Positions 1 to 7,329 of a stretch of 64,000 nt of DNA are shown here, piece by piece. The notes under the pieces are model-generated. The model saw only the letters and a program-made list of their open reading frames with translations, was not told the DNA's origin and ran no database searches. A program made the position numbers and the translations under genes. Location of the stretch: NCBI RefSeq assembly GCF_001570425.1, contig NZ_BCSX01000024.1, forward strand, positions 643,099 through 707,098, in the 5' to 3' direction. Within the stretch, counting starts at the first letter, position 1; each line of letters begins with the position of its first letter. This DNA comes from Mycolicibacterium brisbanense (lineage in GTDB: Bacteria > Actinomycetota > Actinomycetes > Mycobacteriales > Mycobacteriaceae).

Positions 1-857
1 AAGTTCGCCATCACCTTGCGCAGCGCCGGGTCCAGCTCGGGCAGCGTGGCCGCGACGGTGGCGATGTCTGCCTCGAACTCGGCACGCTGCTGCGGATCGT
101 TGATCATCCGCAGGAACGCGCGGTGCGAGTCTCGGCCCGCCGAATCCCACGCCTCCTGGTAGTCGGCGTACATCTGGCGTTGCCGATCGCGGTAGTCGGC
201 ATTGCTGTCGATGGGATCGTCGAGCGCGGCGGTGGCCTGCTCGATCATGCTGCCGTACAGCCCGATGTCGGTGATCAGCCGTTCCATCTGCATCGCGATC
301 GAGCGCGCTTCGTCGTACATCGCAGTGACATCGGGGTCCGGCCGCAGACCGGCGTCGAGCTCGTCGAGCTCGGCGTGCAGGGCCGCGATCTCCGCTTCGA
401 TTCCGGCCCGGATCCGGTCGGGGTCGTTGCCGACCCGCACGGCGACCTGCTTGAGCCGCGACGCGATGCCGTTGATGGAGCCACCGGTGGCGATGGTGTC
501 GTTGCGGCGAACTCCGCGCACGAAGTCCAGCGCCCGGCGCGCGTCCTGCGTCAGGTAGCAGACGTTGCGCTCGTGACCGGTACGCGTGTCGGCCACCCGG
601 TGCAGCCAGCCCTGGCTGGCCCAGCTCTTGATGAGCGCCAGCCCGGACTGCTCGGAGTCGCCGAGCTCGGCGAGGTCACGCTCGAGACGCACCACCAGAT
701 CGGTCTCTGCCACCGTGCCACCGGAGAGGTGGCGTTCCATCAGCGTCGCGTAGACGCCGAGGTTGAGGGTGGCCAAGAGCCGAACTGCGCGCGAGCCCTG
801 AACGTCACGGTTGAGTTCGAGTAACTCGGCGGCCGACAGCGCCGCGTTGTCCTCCAC
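1..857 (-). CDS. Wadjet JetA-like protein (DUF3375), partial, runs off left edge
   Basis: The reading frame is open from a GTG at 857 down to the first base of the window, giving 285 residues without a stop. A GGGGGAAA ribosome site lies just upstream of the GTG; the ATG in that region is out of frame. The protein begins with an all-helical segment carrying a winged-helix-like stretch (SGLALIKSWASQGW, then a conserved YLTQDARRALDFV), followed by charged helices predicted to form a coiled coil. This matches DUF3375, the kleisin-like JetA/MksF subunit of Wadjet SMC complexes, which cleave or exclude circular plasmid DNA in the cytoplasm. JetB, JetC and JetD would be expected to the left, outside the window. 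The family call rests on recalled similarity and could equally mean a chromosomal MksF. Confidence 0.7.
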   Translation of the reverse strand, partial: MEDNAALSAAELLELNRDVQGSRAVRLLATLNLGVYATLMERHLSGGTVAETDLVVRLERDLAELGDSEQSGLALIKSWASQGWLHRVADTRTGHERNVCYLTQDARRALDFVRGVRRNDTIATGGSINGIASRLKQVAVRVGNDPDRIRAGIEAEIAALHAELDELDAGLRPDPDVTAMYDEARSIAMQMERLITDIGLYGSMIEQATAALDDPIDSNADYRDRQRQMYADYQEAWDSAGRDSHRAFLRMINDPQQRAEFEADIATVAATLPELDPALRKVMAN

Positions 858-965
858 CTGATTTCCCCCATGTCGTTCGCCAGACGGTCCAAGATAGGCC
901 ACGGCACCGACATCGGGTGAAATCGGGTTGGGGTCGCCCAGGTCAGGCCTGTGCCGCCGCGCGTC

Positions 966-3200
966 CTACTCCGCGGCAGCCAGGGTCGAGTTGAACGTCT
1001 CGCTCGGCCGCATCACCGCGCTGGTCTTGTCCGGGTCTGCGGAGTAGTAGCCACCGATGTCGACCGGCTTACCCTGCACGGCGGCGAGCTCCGAGACGAT
1101 GGTGTCCTCGTTCTCTGCCAATGCCTTGGCCAGTGGTGCGAAGTGCTTGGCCAGCTCCGGATCGTCGGTCTGGGCCGCGAGCTCCTCAGCCCAGTACATC
1201 GCCAGGTAGAACTGGCTGCCGCGGTTGTCGAGCTCACCGGTCTTGCGTGACGGGCTCTTGTTGTTGTCCAGCAGCTTGCCGGTCGCGGCGTCGAGCGTCT
1301 TGGCGAGGATCGCGGCCTTCTTGTTGCCGGACTTGTTGCCGAGGTCCTCCAGGCTGGCGCCCAGGGCCAGGAACTCACCGAGCGAATCCCAGCGCAGGTG
1401 GTTCTCCTCGACCAGCTGATGCACGTGCTTGGGTGCCGAGCCGCCGGCTCCGGTCTCGTAGAGTCCGCCACCGGCCATCAGCGGCACGATGGAGAGCATC
1501 TTGGCGCTGGTGCCCAGCTCCAGGATCGGGAACAGGTCGGTCAGGTAGTCACGCAGGATGTTGCCGGTCGCTGCGATGGTGTCCTGACCCCGCATCGCCC
1601 GCTCGATGGTGTGCCGCATCGCGCGTTCCTGCGACATGATCTGGATGTCGAGGCCCTCGGTGTCGTGGTCCTTGAGGTACAGGTTGACCTTCTTGCGGAG
1701 CTCCGCCTCGTGCGGACGCTCCTGATCCAGCCAGAACACCACCGGCATGCCGGAGATCCGGGCCCGGTTGACGGCCAGCTTGACCCAATCCTGGATCGGC
1801 GCGTCCTTGACGATCGGCATGCGCCAGATGTCGCCTGTCTCGACGTTCTGGCTCAGCAGTACCTCGCCGGTCTCGTTGTCGACGATGTTGGCGACGCCGT
1901 CGGCCGGAACCTCGAACGTCTTGTCGTGGCTGCCGTACTCCTCGGCCTGCTGTGCCATCAGACCGACGTTGGGTACGGTGCCCATCGTCGTCGGATCGAA
2001 CTGGCCGTGCGTCTTACAGAAGTTGATCATCTCCTGGTAGATCCGGGAGAAGGTCGACTCCGGGTTGACCGCCTTGGTGTCCTTGGTGCGGCCGTCTGCG
2101 CCGTACATCTTGCCGCCGAGCCGGATCATCGCGGGCATCGAGGCGTCGACGATGACGTCGCTGGGCGAGTGGAAGTTCGAGATGCCCTTGGCCGAGTCGA
2201 CCATGGCCAGCTCGGGCCGGTGCTCGTGGCAGGCGTGCAGGTCGCGGATGATCTCTTCGTGCAATGAGGCGGGCAGCGACTCGATCTTGGCGTAGAGATC
2301 CGAGAGCCCGTTGTTGACGTTGACGCCCAGCTCGTCGAAGAGCTTCTGGTGCTTGGCGAAGGCTTCCTTGTAGAAGATCTTCACGGCATGGCCGAACACG
2401 ATGGGGTGGCTGACCTTCATCATGGTCGCCTTGACGTGCAGCGAGAACATCACGCCCGTCTTGTAGGCGTCCTCCATCTGCTCTTCGTAGAAATCGCGCA
2501 GCGCCTTGACGCTCATGAACATGCTGTCGATGACGTCGCCTGCGTCGAGTTTCACCTCGGGCTTCAGCACGATGGTCTCGCCGTCGGTGGTCACCAGCTC
2601 CATGCGTACGTTGCGGGCCTTGTCGAGCGTCATCGACTTCTCGCCGTGGTAGAAATCGCCCTTCTTCATGGTGGCGACGTGGGTGCGCGACGCCTGCGAC
2701 CACTTGCCCATGCTGTGCGGGTGCTTGCGGGCATACTCCTTGACCGCCTTGGGCGCGCGGCGGTCAGAGTTGCCTTCACGCAACACCGGGTTGACCGCGC
2801 TGCCGAGGACCTTGGCGTAGCGGTCCTTGATGGCCTTCTCGTCGTCGGTCTTCGCGTCGCCGGGGTAGTCCGGGACGGCGTAGCCCTTGGCCTGCAGTTC
2901 CTTGATGGCGGCCACCAGCTGCGGGACCGAGGCGCTGATGTTGGGCAGCTTGATGATGTTGGTGTCCGGAAGCTGCGTGAGCCGGCCCAGCTCGGCCAGG
3001 TTGTCCGGGACGCGCTGGTCCTCGTTCAGATAGTCACCGAACTCGGCCAGGATGCGGGCTGCCACCGAGATGTCGCTGGTCTCGACATTGATGCCTGCCG
3101 GTTCGGTGAAGGCCCGGATGACGGGCAGAAACGCGTACGTCGCGAGCAGCGGCGCCTCGTCGGTGAGCGTGTAGATGATGGTCGGCTTGTCGGAGCTCAT
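966..3200 (-). CDS. icd: NADP-dependent isocitrate dehydrogenase, monomeric type
   Basis: Oxidative decarboxylation of isocitrate to 2-oxoglutarate with NADP in the TCA cycle, in the cytosol. At 744 residues it has the length of the monomeric IDH family (about 740) rather than the roughly 410-residue dimeric type. It opens with SSDKPTIIYTLTDEAP and carries the NSDRRAP stretch at about residues 130-140 that supplies isocitrate-binding Ser, Asn and Arg residues in this family. I chose the ATG at 3198-3200, eleven bases behind an AGGAG, over an in-frame start eight codons upstream. It stands alone, with a 150-base gap to the MarR gene upstream. Nothing is odd in the sequence; its proximity to the pknB locus is a local arrangement I cannot compare here. 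Confidence 0.95.
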   Translation of the reverse strand: MSSDKPTIIYTLTDEAPLLATYAFLPVIRAFTEPAGINVETSDISVAARILAEFGDYLNEDQRVPDNLAELGRLTQLPDTNIIKLPNISASVPQLVAAIKELQAKGYAVPDYPGDAKTDDEKAIKDRYAKVLGSAVNPVLREGNSDRRAPKAVKEYARKHPHSMGKWSQASRTHVATMKKGDFYHGEKSMTLDKARNVRMELVTTDGETIVLKPEVKLDAGDVIDSMFMSVKALRDFYEEQMEDAYKTGVMFSLHVKATMMKVSHPIVFGHAVKIFYKEAFAKHQKLFDELGVNVNNGLSDLYAKIESLPASLHEEIIRDLHACHEHRPELAMVDSAKGISNFHSPSDVIVDASMPAMIRLGGKMYGADGRTKDTKAVNPESTFSRIYQEMINFCKTHGQFDPTTMGTVPNVGLMAQQAEEYGSHDKTFEVPADGVANIVDNETGEVLLSQNVETGDIWRMPIVKDAPIQDWVKLAVNRARISGMPVVFWLDQERPHEAELRKKVNLYLKDHDTEGLDIQIMSQERAMRHTIERAMRGQDTIAATGNILRDYLTDLFPILELGTSAKMLSIVPLMAGGGLYETGAGGSAPKHVHQLVEENHLRWDSLGEFLALGASLEDLGNKSGNKKAAILAKTLDAATGKLLDNNKSPSRKTGELDNRGSQFYLAMYWAEELAAQTDDPELAKHFAPLAKALAENEDTIVSELAAVQGKPVDIGGYYSADPDKTSAVMRPSETFNSTLAAAE

Positions 3201-3351
3201 TTCTTTAGCATCTCCTGGCGTCACGATGTCACGGCGGCTATCAGTATTGCGTCGGATACGACACTACGTGCGGCTATGCGTGAGCTGTTCATGTGCCCAG
3301 CGGTCCCAGTTAACGCGTGGCGCGGGGCGGTCGCGGCCCGTCGCCAACCGC

Positions 3352-3807
3352 TCACGTGGGTAGCTGCCGCAGCCGCTCGATGTGCCGATCCTGCAGATCG
3401 GCGGTGCGAGTGAGGAACTGGATGATCAGCTGGAGCTGGTCGAGCGTGTAGTCGCGCAGCAGTTTGGCGCCGTCGGCGATCAGCGGATCGATGAGTTGGT
3501 ACGCACGCCGCGTCGCCTCGTCTGTGGCGGTGACGATCACCTTGCGCCGGTCGCCCGGGTGGGCCGTTCGCGTGACGTAGTCGAGTTTCTCCAACCGGTC
3601 GAGCATCGTCGTCACGCTGCCGGTGGTCAGGCCCAACCGGTCGGCCAGCATCCGCGGCGTCGCCTCACTCTCCTCCCGGACGAGGATCTCCAGGCAGCGC
3701 AGGTCGGTTTCGTTGATACCGAGCACCCGTGCGCTTTCGCGGTCGAAGTCATCGACGGCTGCCTGATAGCGCGCGATCGCATTCGCCAGTGCCTCTTCGG
3801 CGTCCAT
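3352..3807 (-). CDS. MarR-family transcriptional regulator
   Basis: A 151-residue winged-helix repressor. Residues about 45-110 form the DNA-binding part, with recognition helix TTGSVTTMLDRLEKLDYV and the wing signature GDRRKVIVTAT, and long helices at both ends for dimerisation. The ATG at 3805-3807 is preferred to a TTG four codons upstream, because that TTG lies inside the operator palindrome. The gene is divergent from the FAD monooxygenase at 3900. Two copies of CTTGA-N3-TCAAG lie between them, so autoregulation and control of the monooxygenase/hydrolase pair is likely. The inducer is unknown. Confidence 0.88.
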   Translation of the reverse strand: MDAEEALANAIARYQAAVDDFDRESARVLGINETDLRCLEILVREESEATPRMLADRLGLTTGSVTTMLDRLEKLDYVTRTAHPGDRRKVIVTATDEATRRAYQLIDPLIADGAKLLRDYTLDQLQLIIQFLTRTADLQDRHIERLRQLPT

Positions 3808-3811
3808 TCGT

Positions 3812-3824
3812 CTTGACAATCAAG
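3812..3824. promoter_or_regulatory. MarR operator candidate, copy 1
   Basis: CTTGACAATCAAG is a perfect 5-bp inverted repeat with a 3-bp spacer. It overlaps the -35 hexamer TTGACA (3813-3818) of a forward promoter, whose -10 candidate CATACT lies 18 bp downstream at 3837-3842. Confidence 0.65.
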
Positions 3825-3850
3825 TAACTCGACTTCCATACTAATTTTCG

Positions 3851-3863
3851 CTTGACTATCAAG
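3851..3863. promoter_or_regulatory. MarR operator candidate, copy 2
   Basis: CTTGACTATCAAG has the same arms as copy 1 and differs from it by one base in the spacer. The two centres are 39 bp apart, and this copy covers the expected transcription start of the forward promoter. Two sites flanking a promoter fit repression by a MarR dimer pair. Confidence 0.65.
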
Positions 3864-3899
3864 ATACTTCATTGTCTCGGTCCGCGAAGGGATTTCGAT

Positions 3900-5126
3900 A
3901 TGACGCGTGCACTGGTGATCGGCGCCGGCGTCGCAGGCCCGGTTTTGGCGACCGCCCTTCAGCGCATCGGTATCGAGGCGACCCTGTTCGAACGGCAGCC
4001 GTCGCTCGAGCACCGCGGCGGATCCTGGTTGACGTTTCAGGCCAACGGCATGGACGCGCTGCGCGCGCTGGGCATCGCCGAACCGGTCGAAGCGCTGGGG
4101 TTCGACCTGGACACCATCAGCTTCGTCAACGGCAAGGGCCGACACCTCGGCCGCATGCCGCTCGCGAGTCCCCGCGCCGACGGCCAGCTGTCGCAGATGA
4201 TGCGGCGCGACGACCTCTACCGCACGCTGACCCACGTCGCCGCCCAACACGGCGTCGGTGTCGCGACCGGCAAGGAACTCGTCGACGCGCACCTGACGCC
4301 CCGCGGAGTCGAGGCGACCTTCGCCGACGGCGACCACGCCACCGGGGACCTGTTGATCGGCTGCGACGGCATCCACTCCCGGGTACGTACCCTCATCGAC
4401 CCCGCGGCGGTACCCCCGCGCTACGTGCCGGTCCTCAACATCGGCGGCCACATCCCCGGTTTCACCGTCGACGTGCCTCCCCGGGAATTCCGTATGCAGT
4501 TCGGCACCCGCTGCTTCTTCGCGTGGATGGCCACGCCCGATGGCGGCACGGTGTGGTTCGCCAACCCGCCCATGGCCCGTGAACCTGCGGACGGTGTTCT
4601 CTCCGGGCTGCCCGACAGCCAGTGGCGCACCTGGTTACACGAGTTGATGGACGGTGACGTCGGACCCGCACCGCACATCATCGATGCCGCTCCAGGTCCC
4701 CTGTTCGGATGGGCGACCTACGACATGCCCGTCGTGAAGCGCTGGTTCAACGAACGGATGATCGTGATCGGTGATGCTGCCCACGCAACCGCGCCCTCCG
4801 CCGGGCAGGGGGCCGCCATGTCGCTCGAAGACGCCGTCATCCTCGCCAAATGCCTGCGCGATACGCGCGAGATCAGCGAGGCCTTCGCCCTGTTCGAATC
4901 GGCTCGCCGCACCCGCGTCGAGCGAATCGTCAAATACGGTGCCCGCTCGGCAAACTCCAAGGCCGCAGGCCCCGTCGCACGCAGGATCCGCGATGCGCTC
5001 CTGCCGCTGGTCTTGCGGCGGGCGGAACGCGACGGCGGACGCTCGATGGCGTGGCTGCAGGGCCACCACATCGATTTCGCCGAACCGATGAGATCTCCCG
5101 CCGGGGCCGCGAAGATGACGCTATGA
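3900..5126 (+). CDS. FAD-dependent aromatic/TetX-type monooxygenase
   Basis: A 408-residue class A flavoprotein monooxygenase that should hydroxylate an organic substrate using NAD(P)H and O2. It has the N-terminal GAGVAG dinucleotide fold (residues 8-13) followed by an acidic/Arg end (LFER), the DG motif GCDGIHSRVR near residue 160 and the GD motif GDAAHATAP at about residue 291. The start is the ATG at 3900 behind an AAGGGA; the open frame extends upstream into the operator but has no better start. It overlaps the next gene as ATGA, so the two are translationally coupled, and it is divergent from the MarR regulator. The substrate is not evident; detoxification of an aromatic or polyketide-like compound is plausible. 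Confidence 0.85.
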   Translation: MTRALVIGAGVAGPVLATALQRIGIEATLFERQPSLEHRGGSWLTFQANGMDALRALGIAEPVEALGFDLDTISFVNGKGRHLGRMPLASPRADGQLSQMMRRDDLYRTLTHVAAQHGVGVATGKELVDAHLTPRGVEATFADGDHATGDLLIGCDGIHSRVRTLIDPAAVPPRYVPVLNIGGHIPGFTVDVPPREFRMQFGTRCFFAWMATPDGGTVWFANPPMAREPADGVLSGLPDSQWRTWLHELMDGDVGPAPHIIDAAPGPLFGWATYDMPVVKRWFNERMIVIGDAAHATAPSAGQGAAMSLEDAVILAKCLRDTREISEAFALFESARRTRVERIVKYGARSANSKAAGPVARRIRDALLPLVLRRAERDGGRSMAWLQGHHIDFAEPMRSPAGAAKMTL

Positions 5127-5869
5127 CGGTGGTTCTGGTGCACGGCAATCCGGAGTCCGACGCGCTCTGGGATCCGCTCGTGGCTGCACTGGGGCGCGAC
5201 GACGTCGTCCGGTTGTCCCCACCGGGGTTCGGTGCGCCGCTACCGAACGGGTTCACGGCGACGTATCTGGAGTACCGCGACTGGCTCGAGGCGCAGCTGG
5301 AGAACATCGACGGCCCGATCGACCTCGTCGGCCACGACTGGGGCGGCGGCCATGTCCTCAATGTCGTGATGCACCGGCCGGAGCTGGTGCGCAGTTGGGC
5401 CAGCGACGTCGTCGGACTGTTCGACCCCGAATACGTCTGGCACGACCTGGCGCAGGTGTGGCAGACACCCGGCGAGGGTGAACAGGCCGTCGACGCGATG
5501 CTCGGCGGCACGGTGGAAGACCGCGCGGCCCAGATGGCCGCCCTGGGCATACCCATCGACATCGCGACACAGATCGCCGCCGTTCAGGGCCCGGACATGG
5601 GCCGAGCGATCCTGGCGCTGTACCGCTCGGCGCGTCAGCCGGCGATGGCCGAGGCCGGCCGGGCGCTGGAGAATGCTCAGGCGCGGCCGGGCCTGTCACT
5701 GCTCGCGACCGACGATCCCTACATCGGCTCCGACGCCGTGCGACGGCGGGCGGCCGAGCGCGCCGGCGCCGAGACCGCCGTTCTGGAGGGCCTGGGGCAC
5801 TGGTGGATGGTGCAGGATCCGGCGCGCGGCGCGGCCGCCCTCAGCGGCTTCTGGGAGTCCCTCGGCTAG
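5123..5869 (+). CDS. alpha/beta hydrolase with Asp nucleophile
   Basis: A 248-residue alpha/beta-hydrolase-fold enzyme. It has HGNPES near the oxyanion loop (about residues 7-12) and a nucleophile elbow GHDWGG at about 70-75, where the nucleophile is Asp as in epoxide hydrolases and haloalkane dehalogenases. The C-terminal catalytic His lies in GHWWM near residue 227. ATGA overlap with the monooxygenase implies one transcript, and a monooxygenase followed by an epoxide-hydrolase-like enzyme would make chemical sense. Its stop codon overlaps that of the convergent gene at 5866 by three bases. Substrate unknown. Confidence 0.82.
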   Translation: MTVVLVHGNPESDALWDPLVAALGRDDVVRLSPPGFGAPLPNGFTATYLEYRDWLEAQLENIDGPIDLVGHDWGGGHVLNVVMHRPELVRSWASDVVGLFDPEYVWHDLAQVWQTPGEGEQAVDAMLGGTVEDRAAQMAALGIPIDIATQIAAVQGPDMGRAILALYRSARQPAMAEAGRALENAQARPGLSLLATDDPYIGSDAVRRRAAERAGAETAVLEGLGHWWMVQDPARGAAALSGFWESLG

Positions 5870-6264
5870 CGGCCGTGCGGGACGGTCGGCGCGATGTACT
5901 GGTACCACCACTCGGCGTACGCCTGGGCCTGCTGCGCGTCCTGACGAAGTTTGCGACGAGCATTCATGTTGTGGGCCAAGGCAATCCAGTTCATCACCAG
6001 GATCGACAGGAAGCTCCACCAGCCAAGCAACAGGTTCTGCGTCAGGGCACTGCGCAGTGCCGCGTCGCACTGGGCGTAGGTACCCGTGACGCGTCGAGTC
6101 TGGTTGAACCAGAACACGAGTGCGCCGATGTGTGTCATGGCCGAGACCTGGAAGATCGGCTCGGCAGGCGGAGGCGGGTACTGCTGCTGACCTGACGGCG
6201 CCGGATAGCCGGCCTGCTGCGGGGGATAGCCGGGCTGTTGCTGCGGATAGCCGGGCTGCGACAT
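5866..6264 (-). CDS. Gln/Pro/Tyr-rich small membrane protein
   Basis: A 132-residue hypothetical protein. The first 45 residues are repeats of the type QPGYPQQQ, rich in Pro, Gln, Tyr and Gly, probably disordered in the cytosol. The rest contains two hydrophobic stretches (about residues 50-65 and 85-105, the second with LLLGWWSFLSILVMNWIAL) that look membrane-spanning. The start is the ATG at 6262-6264, six bases behind GGAGGT; the frame is open further upstream but without a comparable ribosome site. Actinobacteria have many such proline-rich membrane proteins of unknown role. It is convergent with the hydrolase gene and divergent from the ArsR gene. Confidence 0.75.
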   Translation of the reverse strand: MSQPGYPQQQPGYPPQQAGYPAPSGQQQYPPPPAEPIFQVSAMTHIGALVFWFNQTRRVTGTYAQCDAALRSALTQNLLLGWWSFLSILVMNWIALAHNMNARRKLRQDAQQAQAYAEWWYQYIAPTVPHGR

Positions 6265-6361
6265 GGGCGGACCTCCCTGAACAGGGGCACGGAGCGGGCC
6301 CTTACCGAGAAGTCTAAAAGCGCCGGGGCGGGTGCCGAAGCACGAGTTTCGGCGTGAGGTC

Positions 6362-6392
6362 TTGACAACGTACAACCGTTTGGTTGTATGTT
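6362..6392 (+). promoter_or_regulatory. promoter with operator palindrome for a leaderless ArsR gene
   Basis: The -35 is TTGACA at 6362-6367 and the -10 is TATGTT at 6387-6392, a TAnnnT match. TACAACC-GTTT-GGTTGTA (6371-6388), a perfect inverted repeat with 7-bp arms, fills the spacer. The GTG start at 6399 lies seven bases after the -10, where transcription should begin, so the mRNA probably has no leader. The palindrome is the likely autorepression site. Confidence 0.7.
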
Positions 6393-6398
6393 GGTGAG

Positions 6399-6740
6399 GT
6401 GACCGAGAGCGACGAGGACCGGGCCGACGCCCTGTTCCACGCGCTGTCCGATCGCACCCGACGCGACATCATGCGCCGGGTGCTGGCCGGGGAGCACTCG
6501 GTTTCGACGCTCGCGGCGAAGTACGACATGAGCTTCGCCGCGGTGCAGAAACACGTCGCCGTGCTGGAAAAGGCCGGCCTGCTCACCAAGCGGCGCAGTG
6601 GCCGCGAGCAGCTGGCCAACGGCGATGTGGCGGCGGTGCGGTCGGTGGCATCCATGCTCACCGAGCTCGAACAGGTGTGGCGCGGCCGCATCGCCCGCAT
6701 CGACGAACTGCTCTCATCCGACCCGAACCAGGAGGACTGA
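6399..6740 (+). CDS. ArsR-family winged-helix regulator
   Basis: A 113-residue ArsR/SmtB-type repressor. FHALSDRTRRDIMRRVLAGE forms the N-terminal helices and HSVSTLAAKYDMSFAAVQKHVAVLEKAGLL the helix-turn-helix (about residues 33-62), followed by the wing RRSGREQL. No metal-binding Cys pair (ELCVC) is present, so it belongs to the non-metal subgroup typically paired with an SRPBCC/AHSA1 protein. The GTG at 6399 is chosen because the sequence upstream is promoter. The next gene starts four bases after its stop, so both are co-expressed and probably repressed by this protein. Confidence 0.88.
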   Translation: MTESDEDRADALFHALSDRTRRDIMRRVLAGEHSVSTLAAKYDMSFAAVQKHVAVLEKAGLLTKRRSGREQLANGDVAAVRSVASMLTELEQVWRGRIARIDELLSSDPNQED

Positions 6741-6743
6741 TCC

Positions 6744-7229
6744 ATGCCCGTGACCGACGTGAAACACGATCTCGACAACCTCACCCTGACCATCACGGCC
6801 GACTTCGCAGCACCGGTACAGCGCGTCTGGCAGGTTTACGCCGACCCGCGTCAGCTCGAAAAGGTATGGGGCCCGCCGACATACCCGGCCACCGTCGTCG
6901 ACCACGACCTGACTCCCGGCGGCCGCATGACCTACTTCATGACCGGCCCCGAGGGCGACAAGCACGCCGGATACTGGGAGGTCACCGCGGTCGACGAGCC
7001 GAAGAGCTTTTCCTTCATCGACGGATTCGCCGACCTGGACTTCAACCCGAACCCCGACCTGCCGGTGTCGACCAACGTCTACACGTTCTCCGAACACGAC
7101 GGCGGCACCCGCGCGGTATATGTGAGCACCTTCGCCTCCGCCGAGGCGCTTCAGCAGGTGCTCGATATGGGCGTGGTCGAGGGTGCCTCGCTGGCGATCA
7201 ATCAGATCGACGAGCTGCTTGCGTCCTGA
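6744..7229 (+). CDS. SRPBCC / AHSA1-like ligand-binding protein
   Basis: A 161-residue single-domain START-like protein. LTITADFAAPVQRVWQVYADPRQLEKVWGPPTYP has the typical first strand and paired helices, and GGRMTYFMTGPEGDKHAGYWEV continues the curved sheet that encloses a hydrophobic pocket. Such proteins bind or transform small hydrophobic ligands in the cytosol. The pairing with an adjacent ArsR repressor is very common in actinobacteria, but no activity is established for this type. The ATG lies behind an AGGAGG. A strong hairpin follows the stop. Confidence 0.85.
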   Translation: MPVTDVKHDLDNLTLTITADFAAPVQRVWQVYADPRQLEKVWGPPTYPATVVDHDLTPGGRMTYFMTGPEGDKHAGYWEVTAVDEPKSFSFIDGFADLDFNPNPDLPVSTNVYTFSEHDGGTRAVYVSTFASAEALQQVLDMGVVEGASLAINQIDELLAS

Positions 7230-7238
7230 CCCACGGCG

Positions 7239-7267
7239 CCGGCCGTCCTGGACACCAGGGCGGCCGG
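7239..7267 (+). terminator. hairpin terminator after the ArsR/SRPBCC operon
   Basis: CCGGCCGTCCTGG and CCAGGGCGGCCGG pair with a three-base loop and one mismatch, ten bases after the stop codon. There is no T-tract, as is common for mycobacterial terminators. Confidence 0.6.
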
Positions 7268-7329
7268 TGGCCACGGGCCCGTGACACGATAGGTCCCTAC
7301 GCAGGGCCCGGGCGGTATACGTTCGTACC

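Noticed and set aside
2349..3413. A 354-codon plus-strand frame opposite icd
   Set aside because: Antisense shadow with no motif; icd is unmistakable.
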